In this document: positions 52,208 to 61,195 of the stretch, in pieces
Numbering within the stretch: the stretch's first letter is position 1
Layout of the letters: the number at the start of each line of letters is the position of its first letter
Assembly (NCBI GenBank): GCA_019114005.1
Contig: DXGH01000012.1
Coordinates: 1 to 64,000 of the forward strand
Source: Candidatus Acetatifactor stercoripullorum
GTDB lineage: Bacteria; Bacillota; Clostridia; Lachnospirales; Lachnospiraceae
Length of the DNA: 64,000 bases
Direction: 5' to 3'
Made by a program: the position numbers and the translations under genes
The notes under the pieces: generated by a model
Database searches by the model: none
What the model was told of the DNA's origin: nothing
The model's input: the letters and a program-made list of their open reading frames with translations, nothing else

Positions 52208-52861
52208 ATGCGTTTTTTTATTGATACCGCAAAGGTGGAGGAGATCAGAAAGGCAAACGATATGGGGGTTATCTGTGGGGTTACCACCAACCCGTCCCTG
52301 ATTGCAAAGGCTGGCAGAGTCTTTGAAGAGGTGATTGCCGAGATTGCCTCCATTGTGGACGGCCCTATCAGCGGCGAGGTAAAAGCCACAACTGTTGACG
52401 CAGAGGGAATGATTGCCGAGGGAAGGGCAATCGCGAAGATTCATCCCAATATGGTAGTTAAGATTCCCATGACCGTGGAGGGATTAAAGGCTTGCAAAGT
52501 GCTTTCCGCTGAGGGTATCAAGACAAACGTTACCTTGATATTTACCGCGAATCAGGCGCTTTTGGCGGCTCGCGCCGGTGCTGCTTATGTGTCTCCCTTC
52601 CTGGGACGTCTGGATGACATCAGCCAGCGTGGCGTAGATTTGATCCGTGAAATTGCAGAAATCTTTGCTGTGGCTGATCTGGACACGGAGATTATCGCAG
52701 CCAGCGTCCGCAATCCCATTCACGTTACGGACTGCGCTCTGGCGGGAGCGGATATTGCAACGGTTCCCTATGCCGTAATCGAGCAGATGGTGAAGCATCC
52801 GCTGACGGACGCAGGCATTGCCAAATTCCAGGCAGATTACAAGGCTGTTTTCGGAGAATAA
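52208..52861 (+). CDS. fsa: Fructose-6-phosphate aldolase / transaldolase-like (MipB/TalC)
   Basis: A 217-residue class I aldolase of the short transaldolase family. [18 protein letters not shown] starts it, [13 protein letters not shown] and [15 protein letters not shown] follow (the Schiff-base lysine in KIPMT), then [17 protein letters not shown] and SPFLGRLDD. Enzymes of this clade act either as F6P aldolase or as transaldolase in the pentose phosphate pathway; the sequence here does not settle which. The bcp gene follows at 22 bases. Confidence 0.92.
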   Translation: MRFFIDTAKVEEIRKANDMGVICGVTTNPSLIAKAGRVFEEVIAEIASIVDGPISGEVKATTVDAEGMIAEGRAIAKIHPNMVVKIPMTVEGLKACKVLSAEGIKTNVTLIFTANQALLAARAGAAYVSPFLGRLDDISQRGVDLIREIAEIFAVADLDTEIIAASVRNPIHVTDCALAGADIATVPYAVIEQMVKHPLTDAGIAKFQADYKAVFGE

Positions 52862-52883
52862 AAGGACGAAGGGAAAATAAACT

Positions 52884-53336
52884 ATGCTGGAAGCGGGAAC
52901 AAAGGCGCCTGATTTTGAGCTGCCTGATCAAAATGGGGTCATGCACACCTTGAAGGAATACAGAGGTAAGAAGGTGGTGCTGTATTTTTATCCAAAGGAT
53001 AACACGCCGGGCTGTACCAGACAGGCCTGCGGCTTCGGGGAGCTGTATCCCCAGTTTTTGGAAAAGGATGCGGTTGTAATTGGCATAAGCAGGGACAGCA
53101 CAGCTTCCCACAAGAAATTTGAGGAAAAGTACAATCTTCCCTTTGTACTGCTCTCGGACGTCAACCTTGAGGCCATACAGGCCTATGATGTATGGCAGGA
53201 GAAAAATATGTATGGCAAAAAGACCATGGGAGTAGTCCGCACCACCTATCTGATCGATGAAGAGGGTGTGATCACAAAGGCCTTTGGAAAAGTAAAGGCA
53301 GCAGAGAATCCGGGGCAGATGCTCTCACAGCTGTAG
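52884..53336 (+). CDS. bcp: Thiol peroxidase, AhpE/BCP-type peroxiredoxin
   Basis: A 150-residue peroxiredoxin of the Bcp/PrxQ type that reduces hydrogen peroxide and organic peroxides using thioredoxin. FYPKDNTPGCTRQACGF contains the peroxidatic Cys44 and the resolving Cys49 five residues on, the alpha2 Bcp pattern. It lies in a small oxidative stress group with yaaA directly after it. Confidence 0.94.
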   Translation: MLEAGTKAPDFELPDQNGVMHTLKEYRGKKVVLYFYPKDNTPGCTRQACGFGELYPQFLEKDAVVIGISRDSTASHKKFEEKYNLPFVLLSDVNLEAIQAYDVWQEKNMYGKKTMGVVRTTYLIDEEGVITKAFGKVKAAENPGQMLSQL

Positions 53337-53352
53337 GCGTTGGGGAATAGGG

Positions 53353-54093
53353 ATGAGAATTATCATTTCACCGGCCAAGAAAATGAAAGTGGATACGGAC
53401 ACCTTTCCTGTGGAGGGAACGCCGGCATTTTTGGAAAAAACAAGGATACTCGCACAGCTTATGGCGGACATGGACTATCAGGAGCTCAAGACCCTGTGGA
53501 GGTGCAATGACAAGCTGGCCCGCCAAAATTATGACAGGATACGCTGCATGGATCTTACACGCAGCCTGACCCCTGCCATCATTGCCTATGAGGGGCTTCA
53601 GTATCAGCATATGTCTCCCATGGTTTTTACGGACAAGGCCCTTGCCTACATAGGGGAGCATCTGCGGATACTGTCCGGCTTTTACGGTATTCTTTCGCCC
53701 TTTGACGGGGTTGTGCCCTATCGTCTTGAGATGCAGGCGCCGCTTGCAGTGGAGGGAGCCGGAGATTTGTATGAATTTTGGGGCAGTCTGCTGTATGAGG
53801 CTGTGTGGGACCAGGACAGAATTCTCTTAAATCTGGCCTCCAGAGAATATTCACGGGCCATAGAGCAGTACTTAAAGCCAGAAGATAAACTGGTGACCTG
53901 TGTGTTCGGACAGCTGGAGGGAGGACGGGTAAAGCAAAAGGGAACCCTTGCCAAAATGGCAAGGGGAGAGATGGTGCGGTTTCTTGCGGAAAATGATATT
54001 TCAGATTTGGAGGGCGTGAAAGCCTTTTCGGCTCTGGGGTATCGGTTTTCTAAGGAGCTTTCGGACGAGAAAAAAATGGTGTTTGTCATATAG
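53353..54093 (+). CDS. yaaA: Peroxide stress protein YaaA (DUF328)
   Basis: A 246-residue protein; YaaA lowers free iron and DNA damage during peroxide stress in E. coli. The family pattern IISPAKKMKVDTD, RIRCMDLTRSLTPAI, FYGILSPFDGVVPYRLEMQ and NLASREYSRAI is complete. The end matches ALGYRFSKELSDEKKMVFV. It is 16 bases after bcp, fitting a peroxide-related operon. Confidence 0.94.
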   Translation: MRIIISPAKKMKVDTDTFPVEGTPAFLEKTRILAQLMADMDYQELKTLWRCNDKLARQNYDRIRCMDLTRSLTPAIIAYEGLQYQHMSPMVFTDKALAYIGEHLRILSGFYGILSPFDGVVPYRLEMQAPLAVEGAGDLYEFWGSLLYEAVWDQDRILLNLASREYSRAIEQYLKPEDKLVTCVFGQLEGGRVKQKGTLAKMARGEMVRFLAENDISDLEGVKAFSALGYRFSKELSDEKKMVFVI

Positions 54094-54115
54094 GCATGGG
54101 CCTGCGCACAAAGCG

Positions 54116-54163
54116 GAAGGCGCCGCGTATCATCTGTTTTGATGATTTTGCGGCGCCTTCCAT
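54116..54163. terminator. Bidirectional terminator between yaaA and the SASP gene
   Basis: GAAGGCGCCGC (about 54116-54127) pairs with GCGGCGCCTTC (about 54151-54162), enclosing a smaller ATCATC/GATGAT stem. It serves both converging genes; T-runs on either side are short. Confidence 0.75.
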
Positions 54164-54176
54164 TTTGCGCAGTGTT

Positions 54177-54374
54177 TTACTTCATCTGCTCTTCCTGTTT
54201 TCTGATCATACGACGTACCATTTCTCCGCCGATAGAACCGGCCTCCTTGGAAGTCAGGTCACCGTTGTACCCCTCCTTCAGGTTTACGCCAAGCTCAGAT
54301 GCAACCTCAGTCTTGAAACGATCCATTGCTGCCTTAGCTTCAGGAACTTCTACTCTATTACTTCTGCTTGCCAT
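54177..54374 (-). CDS. Alpha/beta-type small acid-soluble spore protein
   Basis: A 65-residue SASP that coats spore DNA and protects it from UV, switching it to an A-like form. The conserved pieces are KTEVASELGV (containing the GPR protease cut site) and GYNGDLTSKEAGSIGGEMVR (DNA-binding). On the minus strand GGAGGTG lies before the ATG. It shows that the organism forms spores. The likely forespore promoter is described separately. Confidence 0.96.
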   Translation of the reverse strand: MASRSNRVEVPEAKAAMDRFKTEVASELGVNLKEGYNGDLTSKEAGSIGGEMVRRMIRKQEEQMK

Positions 54375-54421
54375 TTTGTTTCACCTCCGAATACATTCTT
54401 GTTTTTTGCAGTTTATATGAT

Positions 54422-54465
54422 CAAGATAAGTTTTGACATCACGTGTTTGCCATCACTTATCTTGG
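54422..54465. repeat. Inverted repeat in the SASP leader
   Basis: CAAGATAAG (54422-54430) pairs perfectly with CTTATCTTG (54457-54465), with a further partial stem GACATCACG/CGTGTTTGCC region inside. On the minus strand it lies between the predicted -10 and the ribosome binding site and may stabilise the spore mRNA. Confidence 0.7.
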
Positions 54466-54468
54466 TAA

Positions 54469-54497
54469 TAGTATGAACGGCAGAAAAAAAAATATGA
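54469..54497 (-). promoter_or_regulatory. Candidate SigG (forespore) promoter of the SASP gene
   Basis: On the minus strand TCATA (54493-54497) and CATACTA (54469-54475) are 17 bases apart, close to the SigG pattern GNATA-N17/18-CATNNTA, with only the first -35 base off. SigG control of SASP genes is well known. Confidence 0.6.
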
Positions 54498-54607
54498 TGG
54501 TAACTTTTTCATTTTTTTGTTATACTGGATGTTGCGGAATAGCATAAAACGGAGACCGGGAAGCAAAAAGCTCACCGGAATCCCAGCCTTTGAAGGGAAG
54601 AACTACA

Positions 54608-55639
54608 ATGAAAAGGAATGAAGCAAAAATAAAAAGAAACAAAAAAGGAAACAAAATATGGATGCTGGGCCTTGCCCTGCTTGCGGCTGCTGGGCTTTTG
54701 ACAGGCTGCGTGGGAAGCGGAAACACATCTGCGCAGGAAGGAGAGACGGTGCGCGTGGGATCCCTGAAAGGGCCCACCTCCATGGGACTTCTTTTTTTGA
54801 TGGAGAAGGCGGAGAATGGGGAGGCGCAAAACAATTATGCGTTTCAGACGGCGGCGTCGGCGGATGAGCTGCTGCCTCTGATGGTCAAGGGTGAGCTGGA
54901 TATCGCGCTGGTTCCGGCCAATGTGGCCAGCGTGCTGTATCAAAGAACAGAGGGCAATGTCTGTGTGATAGATATTAATACGCTGGGCGTGCTCTATGTG
55001 GTGTCCGGAGATGATTCTGTGGAGAGCATTGCCGATTTGAAAGGCAGAACCATTTATCTGACAGGCAAAGGCACCACGCCGGATTATGCCCTGCAGTATC
55101 TTCTAAATGCCAATCAAATGACCACTCAGGACTGTGTGCTGGAGTATAAGTCCGAGGCTGCGGAGGTGGCTGCGGTGCTTGCCAAAAACCCAGACGCCAT
55201 CGGCCTGCTGCCCCAGCCCTTTGTGACGTCAGCCTGCGTCCAGAATCCCGAACTGGACATTGTGCTTGATCTGAATGCGGAATGGGACAAGGTGCAGGGG
55301 GAGGACGGCAGCAGTCTGGTAACCGGAGTTACGGTTGTAAGGAAGGAATTTCTGGAGGAGCAGGAAGAGGCGGTGCGCTCTTTCCTGGAAGAGCACAGTC
55401 AGAGTGCGGCGCAGATCAATGAGGACGTGGAAACAGGTGCGTCTTTTGCAGTTTCCCAGGGGATTGTAGCTGAGGAGGTCATTGCACAGAAGGCGATTCC
55501 CCGGTGTAATATCACCTGCATCACAGGGGAAGCCATGAAGCAGGCACTTTCCGGATATCTTGAGGTGCTTTATGGGCAGTCCCCGGAATCCGTGGGAGGA
55601 GCGCTGCCGGGAGAGGATTTCTATTATATAGGACAGTAA
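54608..55639 (+). CDS. ABC transporter substrate-binding lipoprotein (NMT1/TauT/ThiY-like)
   Basis: A 343-residue lipoprotein. A basic N-terminus and helix (IWMLGLALLAAAGLLTGC) end in the lipobox LTGC with the lipidated Cys at about residue 34. The mature part, VRVGSLKGPTSMGLLFLMEK, GELDIALVPANVASVLYQ and GKGTTPDYALQYLLNAN, is typical of type 2 periplasmic-binding proteins for nitrate, sulfonate or thiamine precursors. The ligand is not decided by sequence, and no TPP riboswitch motif is present. ATG 54608 after GAAGGGAAG. The fused transporter follows 3 bases later. Confidence 0.9.
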   Translation: MKRNEAKIKRNKKGNKIWMLGLALLAAAGLLTGCVGSGNTSAQEGETVRVGSLKGPTSMGLLFLMEKAENGEAQNNYAFQTAASADELLPLMVKGELDIALVPANVASVLYQRTEGNVCVIDINTLGVLYVVSGDDSVESIADLKGRTIYLTGKGTTPDYALQYLLNANQMTTQDCVLEYKSEAAEVAAVLAKNPDAIGLLPQPFVTSACVQNPELDIVLDLNAEWDKVQGEDGSSLVTGVTVVRKEFLEEQEEAVRSFLEEHSQSAAQINEDVETGASFAVSQGIVAEEVIAQKAIPRCNITCITGEAMKQALSGYLEVLYGQSPESVGGALPGEDFYYIGQ

Positions 55640-55642
55640 ATT

Positions 55643-56932
55643 ATGGGACGCAAAATTTTAATCGCCATATTTTGGCTGGCTGTGTGGCACGGACTGGCTT
55701 TGTGGGTGGACAATCCTATTCTCCTGGTCACGCCCACCCAGGCCCTTTGGCGGCTGTGGGAGCTGCTGCCGAGGGCGGATTTCTGGTGCAGTGTGGGCGC
55801 TTCCCTGCTTCGTATTTCAGGGGGCTTTTTCCTGGGGACGGCGCTTGGACTTTTCCTGGCGGGGGCAAGTTATAAAAGCAGGCTGCTTGAGGAGGTGCTT
55901 TCTCCGGTCATGACGCTCTTAAAAGCCATACCGGTGGCCTCCTTTGCAGTGATATTGCTGATCTGGTGGGGGTCTTCCGCGCTGGCGGCGGCTATCAGCT
56001 TCTTAGTGGTGTTTCCGAATCTGTATGTTCAGACCCTGGAGGGGCTTAGGGCGGCGGATCAGAAGCTTTTAGAAATGGGGAGAGTGTTCGGACTGCCTTT
56101 TTGGAATCGTTTTTTTTATATTTACCGGCCTGCGCTGAAGCCCTTTGTGTACGGCGCAATGAAGATATCCCTGGGCATGAGCTGGAAATCCGGCGTGGCG
56201 GCAGAGGTGATCGGGATACCGGATTTTTCCATCGGAGAAAGGCTGTATCTGTCAAAAATTAATCTGGATACGGCGGGAGTTTTTGCCTGGACGGCTGTGG
56301 TGATTCTGCTGAGCGTAGTATTTGAGAGGGCGGTTCTTTTTCTGCTTTCCTTATTTTTCAGGTGGGAGCCCTCCTGTAGAAGGTCCGCCTTAAAAAAAGA
56401 GTCCGGTACAGAGGGGAGGCTCCTCTTAAGCGGAGTATCCAAGTCCTATGGGGAGTTATCCGTGATAAAGAACCTTTCCGCCAGCTACGGACCGGGAGAG
56501 CAGGTTCTGCTCCAAAGCCCTTCGGGCAGCGGCAAGACCACGCTGCTTTTCCTGCTGTGCGGATTGGAACAGCCGGATGAGGGCAGCATTCTGCGTCAGG
56601 GGAACTGCAGCATGGTGTTTCAGGAGGACAGGCTCTGTGAGGATTACAGTGCAGTTAAGAATGTGGAGCTGGTTACGGGGGACAGAGAGTGTGCCAAAAG
56701 AGCTCTGAGGGAGCTTTTGGAGGAGGAAGCTCTTTATAAGCCCTGCAGGGAGCTGAGCGGGGGCATGAAGCGCCGCGTGGCGCTGGTGAGGGCCCTGGAG
56801 GCGGATTCCCGGATTCTGCTTTTGGACGAGCCCTTTACGGGTATGGACGTGCAGACCAGAGAGCGGGCCAGGGAATATGTGGAGAAAAGAAGAAAAGGGA
56901 GACTGCTTGTGATGGCAACCCACATGTACTAA
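55643..56932 (+). CDS. Fused ABC transporter permease-ATPase
   Basis: A 429-residue protein joining two subunits that are normally separate. Residues 1-245 are a BPD-type permease with about six helices and the EAA-like loop (LLEMGRVFGLPFWNRFFYIY). Residues about 255-429 are an ABC ATPase: LQSPSGSGKTTLLFLLCGLE (Walker A), MVFQEDRL (Q loop), ELSGGMKRRVALVRAL (signature), ILLLDEPFTGMD (Walker B) and ATHM (H loop). It stops four residues after the H-loop histidine, about 20 short of the usual end. Two copies would make the full importer with the lipoprotein upstream. Confidence 0.92.
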   Translation: MGRKILIAIFWLAVWHGLALWVDNPILLVTPTQALWRLWELLPRADFWCSVGASLLRISGGFFLGTALGLFLAGASYKSRLLEEVLSPVMTLLKAIPVASFAVILLIWWGSSALAAAISFLVVFPNLYVQTLEGLRAADQKLLEMGRVFGLPFWNRFFYIYRPALKPFVYGAMKISLGMSWKSGVAAEVIGIPDFSIGERLYLSKINLDTAGVFAWTAVVILLSVVFERAVLFLLSLFFRWEPSCRRSALKKESGTEGRLLLSGVSKSYGELSVIKNLSASYGPGEQVLLQSPSGSGKTTLLFLLCGLEQPDEGSILRQGNCSMVFQEDRLCEDYSAVKNVELVTGDRECAKRALRELLEEEALYKPCRELSGGMKRRVALVRALEADSRILLLDEPFTGMDVQTRERAREYVEKRRKGRLLVMATHMY

Positions 56933-56965
56933 AAATCGGTGTACTAAAAATCTTCGTAAAAATGT

Positions 56966-56994
56966 TTGTGTTTTTGCGGGTCCTATGCTATAAT
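56966..56994 (+). promoter_or_regulatory. SigA-type promoter of tig
   Basis: TTGTGT (56966-56971), 17 bases, TATAAT (56989-56994), 88 bases before the tig ATG. Confidence 0.65.
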
Positions 56995-57081
56995 TCTAAA
57001 ATGACTGTAATTATGTGCTGATTTTTATATGAAAGAATGAATAGATACCCGGCACAGGGCGGTTGAAGGAGGAAATATAGA

Positions 57082-58422
57082 ATGAGTTTACAGGTAGAAA
57101 AGTTAGAGAAGAACATGGCAAAGCTGACCATCGAGGTGTCTGCGGAGGAATTGGAAAAGGCGCTGGATGAGGCTTACAGAAAAAATAAGAACAGGATCAG
57201 CATCCCGGGCTTCCGCAAGGGCAAGGCGCCCCGCAGGATGATTGAGCAGGTTTACGGCAGGGAGGTATTTTATGAGGATGCCGCCAATGCCCTGATTCCC
57301 CAGGCATATGACAGTGCGCTGGAGGAGTGTGAGGAGAGTATTGTTTCTTCACCAAAGATTGAAGTGACCCAGATCGAGGCTGGAAAGCCCTTTGTCTTTA
57401 CGGCGGAGGTGGCCTTGAAGCCGGAGGTGACCCTTGGAAAATATAAGGGCGTGAAGGTGGATAAGATGGACGTGGAAGTAACCGATGAGGAAGTGGAAGC
57501 GGAAATCGGCAGAGAGAGAGAGAGCAATGCAAGGACCATTACCGTGGAGGACAGGCCGGTACAGGACAAGGATATGACGGTAATTGACTTTGAAGGCTTT
57601 GTGGACGGCGTTGCCTTCGAGGGCGGAAAAGGAGAAAACTACCCTCTGACCATTGGCTCCGGTGCTTTTATTCCCGGTTTTGAGGAGGGATTGATCGGCG
57701 CACAGATCGGCGAAGAGGTTGAGGTGAACGTGACCTTCCCTGAGGATTATCAGGCAAGCGAGCTTGCAGGAAAGCCCGCTGTGTTCAAGTGTACCGTTAA
57801 GGAGATCAAGGAAAAGGAGCTTCCCGAGCTCGACGATGAGTTTGCAAGCGAGGTGTCTGAATTTGACACCATGGCAGAGTACAGGGAGGATGTGAAAAAG
57901 AAGCTGGGAGACAGAAAGGCGGCTGAGGCAAAGAGCGCCAAGGAGGATGCCGTGATAGACGCTGTCATTGCGGAAGCGCAGATGGAGATTCCTGATGCCA
58001 TGCTGGAGACACAGCAGAGACAGATGGTGGATGAATTTGCCCAGAGAATCCAGTCCCAGGGTCTTTCCATGGATCAGTATATGCAGTTTACCGGTCTTAC
58101 TGCAGATAAAATGCTGGAGCAGGTAAAGCCCCAGGCCCTTAAGAGAATCCAGTCCCGTCTTGTTATGGAGGCAGTTGCCGCTGCTGAAAAGATTGAGGCT
58201 TCCGAGGAAGAATTTGAGGAAGAGGTAAAGGTAATGGGCGAGGCTTATCAGCTTGAGCCTGAAAAGGTAAAGGAACTGCTTGGCGAAAACGGCAAAAAGC
58301 AGGTAAAGGAAGACATCTGCATCAAAAAGGCGGTGGACTTCGTGGTGGAAAATGCCAAGGAGACAAAGGCTTCCAAGACAAAGGCCCAAAAGGCAGAGGA
58401 AGAGGCCAAAGAGGAAGCTTAA
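57082..58422 (+). CDS. tig: Trigger factor
   Basis: A ribosome-bound chaperone and peptidyl-prolyl isomerase. The 446-residue protein has the ribosome-binding GFRKGKAPRRMIEQVYG, the FKBP-type domain (about 165-250, DFEGFVDGVAFEGGKGENYP and FIPGFEEGLIGAQIGEEVEV) and the helical C-terminal arms. The tail is rich in K/A/E, as in relatives. It is followed by clpP and clpX in the order usual for bacteria. Confidence 0.97.
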   Translation: MSLQVEKLEKNMAKLTIEVSAEELEKALDEAYRKNKNRISIPGFRKGKAPRRMIEQVYGREVFYEDAANALIPQAYDSALEECEESIVSSPKIEVTQIEAGKPFVFTAEVALKPEVTLGKYKGVKVDKMDVEVTDEEVEAEIGRERESNARTITVEDRPVQDKDMTVIDFEGFVDGVAFEGGKGENYPLTIGSGAFIPGFEEGLIGAQIGEEVEVNVTFPEDYQASELAGKPAVFKCTVKEIKEKELPELDDEFASEVSEFDTMAEYREDVKKKLGDRKAAEAKSAKEDAVIDAVIAEAQMEIPDAMLETQQRQMVDEFAQRIQSQGLSMDQYMQFTGLTADKMLEQVKPQALKRIQSRLVMEAVAAAEKIEASEEEFEEEVKVMGEAYQLEPEKVKELLGENGKKQVKEDICIKKAVDFVVENAKETKASKTKAQKAEEEAKEEA

Positions 58423-58449
58423 GCCCGCACAGAAGGACGATGGGGAGAA

Positions 58450-58508
58450 AGACATACGGTTGTGCCCGGGAATTTCCCGGGTACAACCGTATGTATGTTA
58501 AGTTTTTA
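58450..58508 (+). terminator. Terminator of tig
   Basis: A long, almost perfect stem: ACATACGGTTGT plus GCCCGGG pairs with CCCGGGT plus ACAACCGTATGT (about 58451-58494), followed after a short gap by TTTTT. Confidence 0.8.
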
Positions 58509-58527
58509 TTAAATCAGCGTTTTCTCA

Positions 58528-58556
58528 TTGAAAAAGGAAATTGAGTGGGATATGAT
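58528..58556 (+). promoter_or_regulatory. SigA-type promoter of clpP-clpX
   Basis: TTGAAA (58528-58533), 17 bases, TATGAT (58551-58556). No CtsR heptad repeat is visible nearby. Confidence 0.75.
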
Positions 58557-58601
58557 AGAAATGGTATGGATTTTATGAATTGACAGATTGGAGGATTTGG
58601 G

Positions 58602-59201
58602 ATGGCTTTAATACCTTATGTCATTGAACAGACAAGCAAGGGTGAAAGATCTTACGATATCTATTCAAGACTTTTAAAAGACAGGATTATTTTTTTAGGA
58701 GAAGAAGTAAATGAGACCACAGCCAGCATTGTGGTGGCGCAGATGCTGTTTTTGGAGGCGGAGGACCCGGAAAAGGACATCCACCTTTATATTAACAGCC
58801 CCGGGGGCAGCGTTACGGCGGGCATGGCTATCTACGATACCATGCGCTATATCAAATGTGACGTATCCACAGTATGTATCGGCATGGCGGCCAGCATGGG
58901 GGCTTTTCTGCTGGCAGGGGGCGCAAAGGGAAAGCGTTTTGCCCTTCCTAACGCGGAAATCATGATACACCAGCCGCTGGGAGGAACCCAGGGCCAGGCT
59001 ACGGAAATTGAGATTGCGGCAAAGCACATCTTGAAAACCAAGGAGAAGCTGAACCGTATACTGGCGGAAAACACAGGAAGAGATTATGAAACTATTTGCG
59101 CGGATACTGAGCGTGATAACTGGAAGAGCGCACAGGAGGCCTGCGAATACGGACTGATTGATAAGGTGATCGTCTCCCATGACGTGCAGGAGACCAAGTA
59201 A
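58602..59201 (+). CDS. clpP: ATP-dependent Clp protease proteolytic subunit
   Basis: A 199-residue serine protease subunit forming the tetradecameric chamber. The catalytic serine lies in [16 protein letters not shown], the histidine in [20 protein letters not shown] and the aspartate in the CADTERDNW region. The N-terminus [20 protein letters not shown] is usual. clpX follows 40 bases later. Confidence 0.97.
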   Translation: MALIPYVIEQTSKGERSYDIYSRLLKDRIIFLGEEVNETTASIVVAQMLFLEAEDPEKDIHLYINSPGGSVTAGMAIYDTMRYIKCDVSTVCIGMAASMGAFLLAGGAKGKRFALPNAEIMIHQPLGGTQGQATEIEIAAKHILKTKEKLNRILAENTGRDYETICADTERDNWKSAQEACEYGLIDKVIVSHDVQETK

Positions 59202-59241
59202 AAAGCGCAGAAAGTAAAAGTGAGGAAACAGGAGTAAATTA

Positions 59242-60504
59242 ATGGCAGGTAAAAATTCCGGTAATGATGTAAGATGTTCCTTCTGCAACAAAACCCAGAG
59301 CCAGGTGCGCAAGCTGATTGCGGGACCGGCAGGGGTATATATCTGTGACGAGTGCGTGGATATCTGCGCCGATATTCTGGAGGAGGAGCTGGAGGAGGAA
59401 GAAGTAGAAGAGGTTCAAAATCCCGAGATCAATCTTTTGAAGCCGAAGGAGATCAAGCATTTTCTGGACGATTATGTGATTGGCCAGGAGGAGGCAAAAA
59501 AGGTTTTGTCTGTGGCGGTATACAATCATTACAAAAGAGTGACGGCGCCCAAGGATCTGGATGATGTGGAGCTGCAGAAAAGCAATATTATTATGATAGG
59601 GCCCACGGGCTCCGGCAAAACTTATCTTGCCCAGACTCTGGCAAAGATTATCAATGTGCCCTTTGCCATTGCGGACGCCACCACCCTCACCGAGGCCGGC
59701 TATGTGGGCGAGGATGTGGAAAACATCCTGTTAAAGCTCATTCAGGCTGCGGACTATGATGTGGACCGCGCTCAGTTTGGCATCATTTATATTGATGAGA
59801 TTGATAAGATCACAAAGAAGAGTGAAAATGTCTCTATTACCCGTGATGTGTCCGGAGAAGGTGTTCAGCAGGCCCTCCTGAAAATTGTGGAGGGGACTGT
59901 GGCAAGCGTTCCTCCCCAGGGAGGAAGAAAGCATCCCCATCAGGAGCTGATTCAGATCGACACCTCCAACATTTTGTTTATCTGCGGAGGGGCCTTCGAC
60001 GGACTGGAGAAGATCGTGGAGTCCAGACTGGACCGCAAGTCCATTGGATTCAACACAGAGATTTCCAAGAAGTCCGAGAAGGAGCTCAGCGATCTGCTTG
60101 CGGAGGTTACCCCGCAGGATTTGGTGAAATATGGATTGATTCCTGAATTTGTGGGACGTGTGCCTATCTGCGTATCCCTGAGAGGACTGGATAAGGAGGC
60201 CTTGGTAAAAATACTGAAGGAGCCGAAAAACGCCTTGATCAAGCAGTATCAAAAGCTGTTTGACATGGATGATGTGGAGCTGACCTTTGAGGAGGATGCG
60301 ATACAGGCCATCGCGGAAAAAGCCTTTGAGCGCAAAACTGGAGCCCGGGGACTCCGCTCCATTATGGAGAGCGTTATGATGGATACCATGTATCAGATTC
60401 CTTCGGACGATACCATAGAGGCCTGTGTGGTTACCAAAGGAGCGGTGGAGGGGGACAGCAAGCCCCTTACCATTCACAGAGAGGCTATGAAGAGAGCGAA
60501 ATAA
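59242..60504 (+). CDS. clpX: ATP-dependent Clp protease ATP-binding subunit ClpX
   Basis: A 420-residue AAA+ unfoldase that feeds ClpP. The zinc-binding domain [18 protein letters not shown] with CDECVDIC is at the N-terminus, followed by [16 protein letters not shown] (Walker A), [10 protein letters not shown] (Walker B), the RKH-region [10 protein letters not shown] and [10 protein letters not shown] (sensor). An acidic run ([15 protein letters not shown]) follows the zinc domain. In many Firmicutes lon lies between clpX and engB; it is missing here. Confidence 0.97.
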   Translation: MAGKNSGNDVRCSFCNKTQSQVRKLIAGPAGVYICDECVDICADILEEELEEEEVEEVQNPEINLLKPKEIKHFLDDYVIGQEEAKKVLSVAVYNHYKRVTAPKDLDDVELQKSNIIMIGPTGSGKTYLAQTLAKIINVPFAIADATTLTEAGYVGEDVENILLKLIQAADYDVDRAQFGIIYIDEIDKITKKSENVSITRDVSGEGVQQALLKIVEGTVASVPPQGGRKHPHQELIQIDTSNILFICGGAFDGLEKIVESRLDRKSIGFNTEISKKSEKELSDLLAEVTPQDLVKYGLIPEFVGRVPICVSLRGLDKEALVKILKEPKNALIKQYQKLFDMDDVELTFEEDAIQAIAEKAFERKTGARGLRSIMESVMMDTMYQIPSDDTIEACVVTKGAVEGDSKPLTIHREAMKRAK

Positions 60505-60533
60505 ACATGAGACGGCAGCGTCTTATGCAGCAG

Positions 60534-60560
60534 GCGCCGCCTTTTGGGCGGCGCTTTTTT
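60534..60560 (+). terminator. Terminator of clpX
   Basis: GCGCCGCC (60534-60541) pairs with GGCGGCGC (60547-60554) around TTTTG and is followed by six T. Confidence 0.92.
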
Positions 60561-60577
60561 GACAAAAGTGAGGAAAA

Positions 60578-61177
60578 ATGATAATTAAAAGTGTAAATCT
60601 GGAGACGGTCTGCGGCATTACCAGCAAGCTGCCGGATAATGCCTATCCGGAGGTGGCCTTTGCGGGGAGGAGCAATGTGGGAAAATCTTCTCTGATTAAC
60701 GCGCTGATGAACAGAAAGTCTTTGGCGCGGATCAGCTCACAGCCCGGAAAAACCCAGACCATCAATTATTACAATGTAAATGATGCCATTTACTTCGTAG
60801 ATCTGCCCGGGTACGGCTATGCCAGGGTCAGCGAGAGCGTGAAGGCCCAGTGGGGAAAAATGATTGAAAATTATCTGCGCCGTTCCAAACAGCTTCGGAC
60901 GGTCTTTCTTCTGGTGGATATCAGGCACGCGCCCACAAAGAACGATGTGGTTATGTATGACTGGATCTGCAGAAACGGTTATCAGCCTGTTATTATCGCC
61001 ACCAAGCTGGATAAGATAAAGCGCAGTCAGATACAGAGTCAGATAAAGCTGATTAAAACTACGCTGGACGCATCAAAGGAGACTCTTATCATTCCTTTTT
61101 CGGCCCAGACCAAGCAGGGAAGAGAAGAAATCTATGAAGTGATAGAAACATTCCTTGGGACAGAGGGTCCGCAGTAG
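60578..61177 (+). CDS. engB: Ribosome biogenesis GTP-binding protein YsxC/EngB
   Basis: A 199-residue small GTPase needed for 50S subunit assembly. FAGRSNVGKSSLINALMNRK is the G1 box, then GKTQTINYY (G2), DLPGYGYARVSES (G3), ATKLDKIKRSQ (G4) and IPFSAQTKQG (G5). Next to clpX as in many Firmicutes. The ATG overlaps a purine stretch GAGGAAAA. Confidence 0.96.
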   Translation: MIIKSVNLETVCGITSKLPDNAYPEVAFAGRSNVGKSSLINALMNRKSLARISSQPGKTQTINYYNVNDAIYFVDLPGYGYARVSESVKAQWGKMIENYLRRSKQLRTVFLLVDIRHAPTKNDVVMYDWICRNGYQPVIIATKLDKIKRSQIQSQIKLIKTTLDASKETLIIPFSAQTKQGREEIYEVIETFLGTEGPQ

Positions 61178-61195
61178 AGGGGAGAGTGGAGTGCT

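Noticed and set aside
54541..54607. Possible TPP or other metabolite riboswitch before the ABC importer
   Set aside because: No CTGAGA or CCTTGAACCTG signatures; only short partial stems.
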